The translations under genes and the position numbers were made by a program. A stretch of 50,089 bases of DNA from Trueperaceae bacterium. Its GTDB lineage: Bacteria > Deinococcota > Deinococci > Deinococcales > Trueperaceae. Within the stretch, counting starts at the first letter, position 1. Each line of letters begins with the position of its first letter. The stretch covers positions 1 through 50,089 of the forward strand of contig JACCWH010000145.1 in assembly GCA_013697735.1 (NCBI GenBank), written 5' to 3'. Below, piece after piece: positions 17,148 to 26,053 of this stretch. The notes below the pieces were generated by a model. It was not told where the DNA came from. It searched no databases and saw nothing but the letters and a program-made list of their open reading frames with translations.

Positions 17148-17924
17148 GTGTCCCACATCATCTTTCGAGACGTCGAGGTCACGTACAAGGGTGGCCTGAA
17201 GGCGCTCAAGGGCGTGAGCCTGGAGGTCCCGAAGGGTCAGTTCGTGGTGGTGGTGGGCCTCTCCGGTGCCGGCAAGTCGACGCTCATCCGGACGGTCAAC
17301 AGCCTCGTGGTCCCGAGCGCGGGCGACGTGAGCATCGGGGGCGAGAGCATCACCCGAGCGCGCGGCACCAAGCTCCGGCGCATGCGGTCCGACATCGGCA
17401 TGATCTTCCAGACGTTCAATCTGGTCAAGCGCTCGTCGGTGCTCCGCAACGTGCTCGCCGGCCGCCTCGGCGACGTCAACGCCCTCCTCGGGTTGCTCGG
17501 CTTCTTCCCCCGCGACGACGTCGCGGTCGCGCACGACTGCCTGCGGCGCGTCGGCATACCCGAGAAGGCGTTCGTGCGCGCCGACGCGCTCTCCGGCGGC
17601 CAACAGCAGCGCGTGGGCATCGCTCGCGCCCTCGCGCAGCGCCCCTCGGTGATGCTCGCCGACGAACCGGTCGCGAGCCTCGACCCGCCGACCTCGCACG
17701 CGGTGATGCGCGACCTCCGCCGGATCGCCCGCGAAGACGGCATGACGACCATCGTGAACCTGCACTTCATCGACATGGCACGCGAGTACGCCGACCGGAT
17801 CGTGGGCATGCGCGACGGCGTCGTCGTCTACGACGGGCCACCCGCCGAGGCGACCGACGCCGTCTTCGAAAACATCTACGGTCGACCCATCGACGAGGAG
17901 CAGGACGTCCGTGGGCGTGCCTGA
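17148..17924 (+). CDS. phnC: Phosphonate/phosphite ABC transporter ATPase (PhnC family)
   Basis: A 258-residue ABC ATPase. Walker A is GLSGAGKST (about residues 37-45), the Q-loop is in [10 protein letters not shown], the ABC signature is LSGGQQQR, and Walker B is VMLADEP followed by ASLDPP. The family trait of a long insert before the signature ([12 protein letters not shown]) is present. It energises the two PhnE permeases encoded next. The phnE start overlaps its end by 14 bases. The GTG start is supported by the upstream TAGAAT box. Confidence 0.95.
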   Translation: MSHIIFRDVEVTYKGGLKALKGVSLEVPKGQFVVVVGLSGAGKSTLIRTVNSLVVPSAGDVSIGGESITRARGTKLRRMRSDIGMIFQTFNLVKRSSVLRNVLAGRLGDVNALLGLLGFFPRDDVAVAHDCLRRVGIPEKAFVRADALSGGQQQRVGIARALAQRPSVMLADEPVASLDPPTSHAVMRDLRRIAREDGMTTIVNLHFIDMAREYADRIVGMRDGVVVYDGPPAEATDAVFENIYGRPIDEEQDVRGRA

Positions 17925-18723
17925 ACCCGCCCTGGGGCCGACGTCGCCACCCCCGGCGCGCCCCGACACCGCTGGTCGGTTCCTCGATTGGGCGACGTGG
18001 GGGATCATCGCCGCGCTCTTCGCGGTGTCGGTCCGGCAGACGGGCTTCGACCTCGACCTCGTCGCCAGCGGCACCGCCGACTTCTTCCGCTTCTTCAGGC
18101 GACTAGAACCCGACTGGACGGCCCTGCCGCAGATCTGGGCGCCGCTCGTCGAGACGCTCCAGATCGCCTACCTCGCGACCTTCTTCGGCACCCTCATCGG
18201 CCTGCCGCTGATCTTCCTCGCGTCGTTCAACACCACGATCAACCGGCCGATCATGTGGGTCGTGCGGGCGATCCTGACCGTCCTGCGGAGCATCCCCGAC
18301 CTGCTCTACGCCGCCATCCTCGCACCCATCCTCACGCTCGGCCCGCTACCGGGCGTGGTCGCCCTCACGATCTTCACCATGGCGGTGCTGGCGAAGCTGA
18401 CCTCCGAGACGGTCGAATCGATCGACCCCGGTCCGCTCGAAGCGCTCCGAGCGGTGGGTGCGGGGCGCAACCGAACGATCGTCTACGGGGTCCTGCCGCA
18501 GATCTCGGCCACCCTCACGTCGTACGTGCTCTACATCTTCGAGATCAACGTGCGCGCCTCGGTGGTGATCGGCCTCGTCGGTGCCGGCGGGATCGGCAAC
18601 CTGCTCAATCGCTACCTCTCGTTCTTCGATTACGGGGGCCTCGGCGCCCTCATCATCGTCGTCTTCTTCGTCGTGCTCGCCATCGACCAACTCTCCGTGT
18701 GGGCGCGCTCGCGCCTCATCTGA
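17911..18723 (+). CDS. phnE: Phosphonate/phosphite ABC transporter permease (PhnE), first copy
   Basis: A 270-residue inner-membrane permease with about six helices. The cytoplasmic EAA loop that docks PhnC reads EALRAVGAGRNRTIVYGVLPQI, and the downstream [26 protein letters not shown] block is typical of PhnE. A proline-rich N-terminal tail of about 20 residues precedes the first helix. The GTG start lies inside phnC, and the stop overlaps the second permease as TGATG, so the three genes are translationally coupled. Confidence 0.93.
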   Translation: MGVPEPALGPTSPPPARPDTAGRFLDWATWGIIAALFAVSVRQTGFDLDLVASGTADFFRFFRRLEPDWTALPQIWAPLVETLQIAYLATFFGTLIGLPLIFLASFNTTINRPIMWVVRAILTVLRSIPDLLYAAILAPILTLGPLPGVVALTIFTMAVLAKLTSETVESIDPGPLEALRAVGAGRNRTIVYGVLPQISATLTSYVLYIFEINVRASVVIGLVGAGGIGNLLNRYLSFFDYGGLGALIIVVFFVVLAIDQLSVWARSRLI

Positions 18724-19517
18724 TGTCGATCCCGCCCACTCCCGCGCCCGTCCGCCGCGCCACCATGGTGATGTACGGCATCGCCGTGCTCGTGGTGGGG
18801 ATGGTCGTGGTCGCGATCCTGACCATGAACCTCCCCACCTGGACGCGCGTGCTGGGGGGCCTCGAGCGCAACGCCATGCCGCTCCTCCGGGGCTTCGTGA
18901 ACCCGAATTGGGGCGTGTTCGATCTCGCCTCGCGCGCGATGCTCGAGACGGTCTTCATGGCCGTGATCGGCACCGCCATCGGTGCCGTGCTCGCCTTTCC
19001 GATGGCGTTCCTCGCCGCCAACAATCTGCTCGGCAGCCGGCTGCTCGCCTTCCCCGGCAAGACCGTGCTCGTGGCGATCCGGACCTTCCCCGAGATCCTC
19101 TTCGCGATCATCTTCGTGGCCGCGATGGGCCCCGGCCCGGTCGCCGGCATCCTCGCCATGGGCATCAACTCGATCGGCTTCCTGGGCAAGATCTTCTCGG
19201 ACGTCGTCGAGGGGATCGACTCCGGCCCCAGCGAGGCGATCCGCGCCGCCGGCGGCAACGACCTGCACGTCTTCTTCTACTCGGTGGTGCCGCAGGTGCT
19301 GCCCGAGTTCGCGTCGTACGTGCTCTACCGCTTCGAGATCAACCTGCGGGCGGCGTCGATCCTCGGTCTGGTGGGGGCGGGCGGCATCGGCGCCCCGCTC
19401 ATCCAGCGGCTGCAGTTCCGCCGCTGGGACGAGATCTCGATGATCATGATCGTGATCGTGGTGGTCATCATCGTGGTCGACACGCTCTCGTCGAGCGTGC
19501 GGCGTCGGCTGGTGTAG
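18723..19517 (+). CDS. phnE: Phosphonate/phosphite ABC transporter permease (PhnE), second copy
   Basis: A 264-residue paralogue of the preceding permease, with the docking loop [22 protein letters not shown] and the same [20 protein letters not shown] block. Two different PhnE subunits probably form a heterodimeric channel, a common arrangement. The ATG overlaps the previous stop by one base. An extended C-terminal hydrophobic run of isoleucine and valine ([15 protein letters not shown]) forms the last helix. It is the last gene of the phn unit; dcd follows after 55 bases with its own promoter. Confidence 0.93.
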   Translation: MSIPPTPAPVRRATMVMYGIAVLVVGMVVVAILTMNLPTWTRVLGGLERNAMPLLRGFVNPNWGVFDLASRAMLETVFMAVIGTAIGAVLAFPMAFLAANNLLGSRLLAFPGKTVLVAIRTFPEILFAIIFVAAMGPGPVAGILAMGINSIGFLGKIFSDVVEGIDSGPSEAIRAAGGNDLHVFFYSVVPQVLPEFASYVLYRFEINLRAASILGLVGAGGIGAPLIQRLQFRRWDEISMIMIVIVVVIIVVDTLSSSVRRRLV

Positions 19518-19559
19518 CGTCGCTCCACCACCGACGGAGGGGCGCGCGCGACGCATTGG

Positions 19560-19565
19560 TAGACT
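19560..19565 (+). promoter_or_regulatory. Leaderless -10 box for dcd
   Basis: TAGACT ends seven bases before the dcd ATG at 19573, with no Shine-Dalgarno between them. The same hexamer precedes ribokinase. Confidence 0.5.
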
Positions 19566-19572
19566 CGCCCCC

Positions 19573-20121
19573 ATGAGCATCAAGCCCGACTGGTGGATCC
19601 GAGCACGCGCCCGGGAGGGCATGATCGACCCGTTCGTCGAGCACCTGCAGCGCGATGGCGTCATCTCCTACGGCTTGTCGAGCTTCGGGTACGACCTGCG
19701 CGCCGCACCGGAGTGGCGGATCTTCGTGAATGCATTCAACACGGTGGTCGATCCCAAGGCGTTCGACGAATTGAGCCTCGTGCACGCGGAGGGGGACGTC
19801 TGCATCATCCCTCCGAACAGCTTCGTGTTGACACGCTCCGTCGAGTACCTGCGGATCCCCGACGACGTGATGGTGGTCGCGCTCGGGAAGTCGTCGTACG
19901 CACGCTGCGGGGTGGTCGCGAACGTCACCCCCCTCGAACCCGGCTGGGAGGGCAACGTCACCCTCGAGCTCTCCAACACCACGCCGCTGCCGGCGAAGGT
20001 CTACGCGAACGAGGGGATCGTCCAGCTCCTCTTCTTCCAGGGTGAGCGCCCCGAGGTGACGTACCGTGACCGCAAGGGGAAGTACCAGGGGCAGCGCGGC
20101 GTCACCCTCCCGCGCATGTAG
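19573..20121 (+). CDS. dcd: dCTP deaminase
   Basis: A 182-residue trimeric nucleotide deaminase converting dCTP to dUTP for thymidylate synthesis. The signature [12 protein letters not shown] (about 32-43), [20 protein letters not shown] (105-124) and the catalytic glutamate in NVTLEL (E132) are present. The C terminus [15 protein letters not shown] is the usual nucleotide-closing tail, so the gene is complete. There is no strong evidence for the bifunctional dCTP deaminase-dUTPase form. The stop lies 18 bases from the end of the convergent epimerase-like gene, with no terminator visible between them. Confidence 0.95.
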   Translation: MSIKPDWWIRARAREGMIDPFVEHLQRDGVISYGLSSFGYDLRAAPEWRIFVNAFNTVVDPKAFDELSLVHAEGDVCIIPPNSFVLTRSVEYLRIPDDVMVVALGKSSYARCGVVANVTPLEPGWEGNVTLELSNTTPLPAKVYANEGIVQLLFFQGERPEVTYRDRKGKYQGQRGVTLPRM

Positions 20122-20139
20122 CTCGGTCGCGACGACGCC

Positions 20140-20997
20140 TCAGCGCCACAACGAGCGCAGGAAGGCGAGCCCGTCGGCGGCGATCGCGTCCTGACTCGGC
20201 GCCACCTCCCGCCAGAGGCAGACGGCGCCGGCGATGCTCGTGACGGCCGGCGTGAACGACTCGATCACCACGTACCCGCGATAGTCCGTCTCCTGCAACG
20301 CGGTCGCGATCTCGCGCCACGCCACCTGGCCGGTTCCGGGGACGCCCCGGTCGTTCTCACTCGCGTGGACGTGGAAGAGGCGGTCGCCCGCGCTGCGCAG
20401 CGCCGCACCGCTGCTCTTCTCCTCGAGGTGCATGTGGAAGCTGTCGAGCAGCAGGCCGACGGCGTCGTGTCCGACGTCGTCGCAGAGGTCGAGCCCCTGC
20501 CGCGCGGTGTTGATGCGATCCGTTTCGAAGCGGTTCAGCGGCTCCAGAGCGAGGCGTACGCCTCGCGACGCCGCCTCGGGCGCCACCTCCCGCAGCGCCT
20601 GCACAACGCGGTCGCGCTCGGCGCGCCGCTCCTCGGGAGGGAGTGGTCGCGCGAGCCCGACGGAGCCGAAGGCCGGACCGACCACCAGATCGGCGCCGAT
20701 GCGCGCCGCGAGGTCGAAGAGGGCCACGAGGTAGGAGAGGGTCCGCTCGCGCGTGGCGGGATCGAGCGCCCCCACGTCGCGCTCGGGTCCGAACGCTCCG
20801 CAGACGACCGCCCCGAGGCCGCGGGCGTCGAGCGCGGCAGCGAGCGCGGCACCCTCGACGAGCGACGGCTCCTCGACGGCGATCTCCAGCACCTCGGCGC
20901 CGAGCGCCGCGACGTGGTCGACCAGGTCGAGGTCGCTCGCGGTCGAGAAGGGCGAGCGCCAGATGAAGGTGTTGTGGCCCATGCCTGGGGTGGTCAT
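20140..20997 (-). CDS. D-tagatose/D-psicose 3-epimerase-like TIM-barrel enzyme
   Basis: A 285-residue xylose-isomerase-like (AP_endonuc_2) barrel. The four metal ligands fall at E152 (in LALEPLNRFE), D185 (LLLDSFHMH), H211 (FHVHASENDRG) and E246 (VVIESF). The same four residue numbers are known for the Pseudomonas cichorii D-tagatose 3-epimerase, so C3 epimerisation of a ketose is the best guess; other family members epimerise related keto-sugars. The ATG overlaps the stop of the AroE-like gene (ATGA). It is the last gene of the large catabolic operon. No terminator separates it from convergent dcd. Confidence 0.87.
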   Translation of the reverse strand: MTTPGMGHNTFIWRSPFSTASDLDLVDHVAALGAEVLEIAVEEPSLVEGAALAAALDARGLGAVVCGAFGPERDVGALDPATRERTLSYLVALFDLAARIGADLVVGPAFGSVGLARPLPPEERRAERDRVVQALREVAPEAASRGVRLALEPLNRFETDRINTARQGLDLCDDVGHDAVGLLLDSFHMHLEEKSSGAALRSAGDRLFHVHASENDRGVPGTGQVAWREIATALQETDYRGYVVIESFTPAVTSIAGAVCLWREVAPSQDAIAADGLAFLRSLWR

Positions 20998-21944
20998 GGC
21001 CGCAGCGCCGATGCGGCGCGATCGAGAGCGCGGAAGCGCGCCTCGTCGAGTTCGAGGTCGAACACCTCGGCGATCACGGTGCTCCAGCCGTGCAGGAAGT
21101 AGACCCAGCCGTCCTCCACCACCAATCGCCGCGCCTCCGCCTGTCGCCGCGCCTGCTGCAGGAAGTCGAGCTCGCCGCGATAGTTGAGCTCCCAGGCGAG
21201 ACCCCGCTCGGGGAAGCGCCCGGCATCGGTGATGGGCGAACCGGGGCGGTCCTTCCCCATCCCCGTGGCGTTGATGACGAGCGATCCCGGTGGCAAGGCG
21301 GCCATGAGCGCGTCGTTTCGTTCCGGTTCGTCGTGGACGTGGTACTCGCAGCGGATGTCGCTCTCGAGCCCGGCGTGGACGCGACGGAGGTGTGCGAGCC
21401 CCGCCTCGGAGCGGTCGACGAAGGTCATCGCCGCGGGGCGCTCGTCCGAGCCCTCGAAGGCGCTCACGGCGACGCTGAGGGCGACCGCCGCGCCGCCCGC
21501 ACCCAAGCAGAGGACCTCGCCGCCGGCCGACCAGTGCCCGGTCGGCACGAAGGCGCGCCACGCGGCGGCCGAGGTGATGGGGTCCTTGGCGTGGCCGACC
21601 AGGCGCTCGTCGCGTTTCGAGATGCACGAGACCTCGCCGCAGGTCCGGGCGTGAAGGTCGAGCTCGTCGAAGAGGTCGCCGCAGGCCTCGAGCAGGTCGA
21701 TCTTGTGGCTCGTGACGAGCGCGCCCCGGGCGTGCGGGTCGTCGCGGATGTGCGCGACGATCCGACGGTAGTCCGCCGCGGGCGCATCGAGCGGCGCGTC
21801 GTACCCGCGGATGACGGCGTCGGGAATGCCGAGCACCTCCGCCCAGCGCGGGAAGAGGCGCATGATCGAGGACCCGTGCGTCGACACGCCGACGAAGTAC
21901 ATCGTGGGCCGATCGCACGGTGGCAGGGTGTCGGGGGGTGTCAC
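20994..21944 (-). CDS. Shikimate/quinate dehydrogenase-like oxidoreductase (AroE family)
   Basis: A 316-residue two-domain dehydrogenase. The Rossmann part has CLGAGGAAVALSVAVS and the AroE-typical LVINATGMG. The substrate part keeps a catalytic-lysine candidate in VTSHKIDLLEA and an aspartate in HAKDPITSAAA, where true AroE has NTD. The canonical shikimate-binding HSxSP turn is replaced by VGVSTHGSSIMRLFP, so the substrate is probably not shikimate. Position inside a sugar operon supports a polyol- or cyclitol-type hydroxyl oxidation. The GTG start overlaps the preceding stop (GTGA); a shorter form beginning at the ATG of MYFVGVS, 14 codons in, is possible. Confidence 0.83.
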   Translation of the reverse strand: MTPPDTLPPCDRPTMYFVGVSTHGSSIMRLFPRWAEVLGIPDAVIRGYDAPLDAPAADYRRIVAHIRDDPHARGALVTSHKIDLLEACGDLFDELDLHARTCGEVSCISKRDERLVGHAKDPITSAAAWRAFVPTGHWSAGGEVLCLGAGGAAVALSVAVSAFEGSDERPAAMTFVDRSEAGLAHLRRVHAGLESDIRCEYHVHDEPERNDALMAALPPGSLVINATGMGKDRPGSPITDAGRFPERGLAWELNYRGELDFLQQARRQAEARRLVVEDGWVYFLHGWSTVIAEVFDLELDEARFRALDRAASALRP

Positions 21945-22918
21945 GCGCCCTGCTCGCCGGCGGCGCGCACGGTCCGCGCGAAGCGCGCGAGCACGGCGCC
22001 GCCGAGCAGGCTCGCGACCATCTCGTCGTCGACCCCGTCGTCGCACAGGCGCCGCTCGACCTGCGTCACCAGCGCTGCGGGACCGCCGACGCCGTCGGCG
22101 CCCGCGTCCCAGTCCGTGGCGAGGGCGAGATCGAGTCCGATCGCGATCGAGGGTCCGTGCCCCGCTGCGAGCATCGCGTGCAGGAGCGGCCAGGCGCGCT
22201 CCTCGGGGAGGTAGCGCGCGTGCACGAACGTGTCGTACCCGAGCAGCACGCCTGCTTGCGCGAGCTCGCGATGGAGGGCGAGGTCGGCGCGCTTGTCGAG
22301 GTGACAGAGGTAGACGCGTTCGGCGGCGACTCCTTGGTCGACGAGCCACGCGAGCAGCTCGACCACCCGTGCGCCCCGTTCGGTGTGCACGAGGAGGCAG
22401 GCGCCCGTGCGACGCTGCGCCGCCACGGCCGCCTCCCAGCGGATGGCGTCGTCGCCGCCGACCACGGGGCCGCCGTCGTGCGCCGCCTTCAGCGCCGCCG
22501 CCCGCCGCTCGGGGAGCTCGGCGAGCCCCTCGTCGAGTTCACGTACCCAGGCGTCGGCCGCCCCCTCCCCACCCGCCGGCCGACCGTGCGGATAGTACCG
22601 CGCCAGGTGAAAACCCGTCACGCACGCAATCGCCACCTCCGAGGCTCCGGAGAGGGCGGCGAGCCGACGGGCGTCGCGACCGGCCCCAGGGGGTTGGCAG
22701 TCGATCAGGCCGGCGCGGCGTGGGGCGGCCGCGTCGGCGTAGGCACGGAGGCCGAGCGTCCCTCGCCGCTCGTCGTCGAGCCGCAGGGCGTGGTCGTCGG
22801 CGACACCGTCCGGGGGGTCGATCCAGGCGTGCGCGTGGGCGTCGACGCGAGCGGGTGCGCCCGGTACCAGCGGCGGGCCCGCCACCGTCGCCACGTACGC
22901 CGCCCCCGGCACGCTCAC
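21941..22918 (-). CDS. Phosphotriesterase-family metal hydrolase, probable sugar lactonase
   Basis: A 325-residue amidohydrolase-superfamily barrel. The binuclear site is visible: HxH in VDAHAHAWID (H28, H30), the likely carboxylated lysine K144 in AALKAAHDGG, H178 in LLVHTERG, H206 in YLCHLDKR, and an aspartate near residue 263. The HTERGARVVELLAWLVDQGV stretch and the following YLCHLDKRADL are typical of phosphotriesterase homologues, many of which hydrolyse sugar lactones. Beside several sugar dehydrogenases, opening an aldonolactone is the most economical role. No signal peptide is seen. It is joined by 4-base overlaps to both neighbours. Confidence 0.82.
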   Translation of the reverse strand: MSVPGAAYVATVAGPPLVPGAPARVDAHAHAWIDPPDGVADDHALRLDDERRGTLGLRAYADAAAPRRAGLIDCQPPGAGRDARRLAALSGASEVAIACVTGFHLARYYPHGRPAGGEGAADAWVRELDEGLAELPERRAAALKAAHDGGPVVGGDDAIRWEAAVAAQRRTGACLLVHTERGARVVELLAWLVDQGVAAERVYLCHLDKRADLALHRELAQAGVLLGYDTFVHARYLPEERAWPLLHAMLAAGHGPSIAIGLDLALATDWDAGADGVGGPAALVTQVERRLCDDGVDDEMVASLLGGAVLARFARTVRAAGEQGA

Positions 22919-23505
22919 GCGCCGCTCGCCGGCGGGCGGTAGTGCGGGTTGGCGATCACGCGCGGTCCATCGGGGCCGGCGACGACGGCGGAGGCGAAGC
23001 CGTAGGTGGCGATGGTGCCGTAATCGTAGCCGGCGTCGGCCGGATAGACGGCGAGGAAGACGAAGTCCTCCGACCCGGTGTTGATCGTGCGGTGCCCCCA
23101 GTGGGGCGGAACGTAGGAGGCCGCTCCCGGGATCATCGGCTGCACGTCGACGCGCCCCTCGGGGGTCTGGAGCAGCAGCATCCCCTCGCCGGAGAGGCCG
23201 TAGTAGAGCTCGGCGCGGTCGCTGCGGGCGTGGAAGTGCCCCTTGGTCATGAAGTACTCCGCCCCCACCCGACCGGGCTTGAGCACCGTGGTGGAGAAGA
23301 GGAGGTGGCCGTCCTCCTTCGGTCCGTCGGTCGCTTCATGGACCTCGTAGACGAGGGGATCGCTCGCCATGAGCGCCCGCTCCGCAGCGCGATCGACGAA
23401 GAGCCCTTCGAGGTCGCGCAGCCGCCGGGTCTGGACGGCTGCGGCGTCGGGGATGGTGCCGTCGGTGAGGCGGACGTGGCGGGTGAGCGGGTCGAAGTAG
23501 GTCAT
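22915..23505 (-). CDS. Cupin-type (archaeal-type) glucose-6-phosphate isomerase-like protein
   Basis: A 196-residue cupin matching the archaeal PGI family. Metal ligands are H90 and H92 (MTKGHFHARSD), E99 (AELYYGLSGEG) and H138 (PPHWGHRTINTG), and the AGYDYGTI motif is also present. The family interconverts glucose-6-phosphate and fructose-6-phosphate and is quite unlike the common bacterial PGI. Here, within a sugar operon just after an FGGY kinase, it may act on the pathway's own aldose/ketose phosphate. The ATG overlaps the preceding dehydrogenase stop (ATGA). Confidence 0.85.
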   Translation of the reverse strand: MTYFDPLTRHVRLTDGTIPDAAAVQTRRLRDLEGLFVDRAAERALMASDPLVYEVHEATDGPKEDGHLLFSTTVLKPGRVGAEYFMTKGHFHARSDRAELYYGLSGEGMLLLQTPEGRVDVQPMIPGAASYVPPHWGHRTINTGSEDFVFLAVYPADAGYDYGTIATYGFASAVVAGPDGPRVIANPHYRPPASGA

Positions 23506-24515
23506 CGTTCTCTCCTGGGGTCGTGGGATCTGGCACTCTCGGCGCCGGCCCGCGGACCGGCGACCACGTCGGCCTCCCCGTCACCGGTGAGCACGGCGAC
23601 GACGTTCCGCGCCGCTGCCATGCCCATGCGGTGCGCGGCTTCTGCCGTGCCCGCGCCGAGGTGGGGCGTGGCGATGAAGGTCGGCAGCGCCAGCAGCGGC
23701 GAGTCACCCGGCGGCTCGTGCTCGAAGCAGTCGGCGGCGGCGCCCGCGATGACGCCTCGCCGGAGCGCACTCGCGAGCGCCCCCTCGTCGACGAGGCCGC
23801 CGCGGGCGGTGTTCACGAGCACGGCGTGCGGTCGCATGCGCTCGAGCGCCCGGGCATCGACCAGGTGACGCGTAGCGGAGCTGAGGCCCACGTGCAGGCT
23901 GACCGCGTCGCTGGCGCCCCAGAGTTCGTCGAGCGCGACACGCTCGACCCCAGGGACGTCGGGCGCGAGCGGGTCGGCGGCGACCACCCGCATGCCGAAC
24001 GCCTGCGCGCGCGCGGCCACCTCGCGACCGATGCGGCCGATGCCGACGAGCCCGAGCGTGCGCCCGGAGAGTTCCCAGCCGACCGAGCGCGACCAGCCGC
24101 CACCGCGAACGTGTTCGATCGCGGCGGGGAGGCCGCGGGCGAGCGCGAGGAGGAGCGAGAGCGTCAGTTCGGCCACGGCGATGGTGTTGGCGCCCGGCGT
24201 GTTGGTCACGACCACGCCGTGCGCTGCGGCGGCGTCGAGATCGACGTTGTCGACGCCGACGCCGTAGCGCGCCACCACGCGCAGCCGCGGGGCCGCCTCG
24301 AAGACGCTCGCGTCGCAGTGGTCGAGCCCGAGCAGGAGGGCGTCGGCGTCGCGCGCGAGGTGCGCGAGAGCGGGGGCATCGAGGGGCACCTCGGGGGCGG
24401 CGAGCACGAGCTCGAAGCCGGCGTCGCGCAGTAGGTCCTGATGCGGCCCCGACACGGCGCAGTAGCTGCGGGCCGTCGCCACCACCCGGGGCAGCCGTGC
24501 GGCGGCGCCCCTCAC
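23502..24515 (-). CDS. D-isomer-specific 2-hydroxyacid dehydrogenase (PGDH-like)
   Basis: A 337-residue NAD(P)-dependent dehydrogenase. Cofactor motif GLVGIGRIGRE lies at about 155-165; catalytic residues are R238 (VNTARGG), E267 (DCFEHEPPG) and H285 (ATPHLGAG). The substrate loop RYGVGVDNVDL resembles phosphoglycerate dehydrogenase and glyoxylate/hydroxypyruvate reductases. It lacks the ACT or ASB regulatory domains of serine-pathway SerA, which fits a catabolic role. The GTG start overlaps the kinase stop (GTGA). Exact substrate unknown. Confidence 0.88.
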   Translation of the reverse strand: MRGAAARLPRVVATARSYCAVSGPHQDLLRDAGFELVLAAPEVPLDAPALAHLARDADALLLGLDHCDASVFEAAPRLRVVARYGVGVDNVDLDAAAAHGVVVTNTPGANTIAVAELTLSLLLALARGLPAAIEHVRGGGWSRSVGWELSGRTLGLVGIGRIGREVAARAQAFGMRVVAADPLAPDVPGVERVALDELWGASDAVSLHVGLSSATRHLVDARALERMRPHAVLVNTARGGLVDEGALASALRRGVIAGAAADCFEHEPPGDSPLLALPTFIATPHLGAGTAEAAHRMGMAAARNVVAVLTGDGEADVVAGPRAGAESARSHDPRRER

Positions 24516-26053
24516 GATGCCCCCGGTGCGGTGCGCCGGCGGCCGAGCTCGCTCGTGAGCGTCAGGAGGGAGGCGTAGTCGTCGATGCAGGGCGCGTAGG
24601 CGGCGTGGCGCTCGGGATCGGGTTCGATCGCTCGACGGGTGGCGTTGAAGCGCTCGGCGCTCGTGGCGACGTCGGTGATGAGCCCCACCGCCCGCCCGGC
24701 GAGGAGCGCGCAGCCGAGGGCGCCCCCCTCCTGGCGCACGAGCGGGTGGTACGAGACACCGAGCACGTCGGCCTTGATCCGTCCCCAGAGCGCGGACGCG
24801 GCGCCCCCTCCGACGGCGCGCACCGCCACGTCGCCGAGGTCGCGGTGGAGGCCGCGGGTGGCGCGGAGGTAGAGGGCGTACTCGAACGCGACCGCCTCGA
24901 GCAGTGCTCGGTAGAGGTGCCCTCGCCCGTGCGCCCAGCCCAGACCGGTGAACGCTCCGCGTCCGTGGGGATCGTGCGGCGTGACGCGACCGCCGAGGTG
25001 GGGCGACGCGCGCACGCCGTCGGCGCCCGCCGGCACCCCGGCCGCCTCGGCGTCGAGCGCAGCGAACGCTTCGGCAGTGGCGAGCGGCGCGAGCTCGCGC
25101 GCGAACGCGTCGCGGAACCAACCGAGGTTGAGGCCGCCGCCTTGCACGTAGGCGAGGGCGTAGTGGACGCCTTCGAGCGCGGTGCGGGCGGTGAAGAGCA
25201 TGCGGGCGTCGACGTCGGGGTGGAAGTGGGCCACGCACGTCGCCAACACCGACGCGGAACCGGCCACGTCGAGTGCGACACCGGGGCGGACCACGCCCGC
25301 GCCGAGCAGTCCGGCGGCCGTGTCGCCGCAGCCCGCCGCGATCGGTGTGCCGGCGCGGAGTCCGGTCGCCGCCGCCGCCTCGTGCGTGACCTCGCCGATC
25401 ACGTCCCACGGCTGCACGATCCGCGGGAGGAGCCGCTCGGGCACTTCGAGCGCCTCGACGAGTTCGCTCGACCAGACCTCGCGCTCGGTGTCGGCGAGGC
25501 ACGAGAAATGGAGGTACGTGGGATCCACGAACGCGTCGGCGCCCGACAGGCCCGCGAGCCGACCGGCGAGATACGCGCCGGGCATCACCATGGCGCTCGC
25601 GCTCGCCACCTCCTCGGGGCGCTCGCGCAGCCACCAGCGCAGCTTCGGACCGTGGGAGTAGGTCGGGGCGCCGCCGGTGAGCTGGAGCACGCGCTCGGCG
25701 TGGGGGCGCATGGCGGCGACGTCGGGATCGCAGCGCGTGTCGAGCCAGGAGTCGTAGGGGCCGCGGGCGCGGCCGTCGCGGCCGACGAACATGATCCCGG
25801 CCATCTGACCGTCGCACGCGAGCGCGGCGACGTCGCTCCCGCTCGCACCGGCCCCTGCGAGCGCCCCCCGCACGGCCTCCGCGAGCTCCTCTTCCATCTC
25901 GCGCGGGTCCTGCTCGACGCGCCCCGCCCCATCGCGATGGAGTCGCGAGGGGACGGTCGCTGCGCCTCGCAGCGCGCCGCCGAGGTCGTAGAGCGCGGCT
26001 TTCGTCCCTCCCGTGCCGGCGTCGACACCGAGGAGGAGCTCGGGGTGTCTCAC
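24512..26053 (-). CDS. FGGY-family carbohydrate kinase (xylulokinase-like)
   Basis: A 513-residue two-domain sugar kinase. The phosphate-binding loop is VDAGTGGTKAAL (about 10-21). The sugar-contact region CDGQMAGIMF, the catalytic-base region GCGDTAAGLLGAG, and the C-terminal adenosine motif VGGGAASALWGRIKADVLG are all present. The GQMAG variant (xylulokinases usually read QMHG) implies a ketose or polyol substrate other than, or besides, xylulose. The GTG start overlaps the upstream dehydrogenase stop. It is the obvious phosphorylation step of this operon. Confidence 0.9.
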   Translation of the reverse strand: MRHPELLLGVDAGTGGTKAALYDLGGALRGAATVPSRLHRDGAGRVEQDPREMEEELAEAVRGALAGAGASGSDVAALACDGQMAGIMFVGRDGRARGPYDSWLDTRCDPDVAAMRPHAERVLQLTGGAPTYSHGPKLRWWLRERPEEVASASAMVMPGAYLAGRLAGLSGADAFVDPTYLHFSCLADTEREVWSSELVEALEVPERLLPRIVQPWDVIGEVTHEAAAATGLRAGTPIAAGCGDTAAGLLGAGVVRPGVALDVAGSASVLATCVAHFHPDVDARMLFTARTALEGVHYALAYVQGGGLNLGWFRDAFARELAPLATAEAFAALDAEAAGVPAGADGVRASPHLGGRVTPHDPHGRGAFTGLGWAHGRGHLYRALLEAVAFEYALYLRATRGLHRDLGDVAVRAVGGGAASALWGRIKADVLGVSYHPLVRQEGGALGCALLAGRAVGLITDVATSAERFNATRRAIEPDPERHAAYAPCIDDYASLLTLTSELGRRRTAPGAS

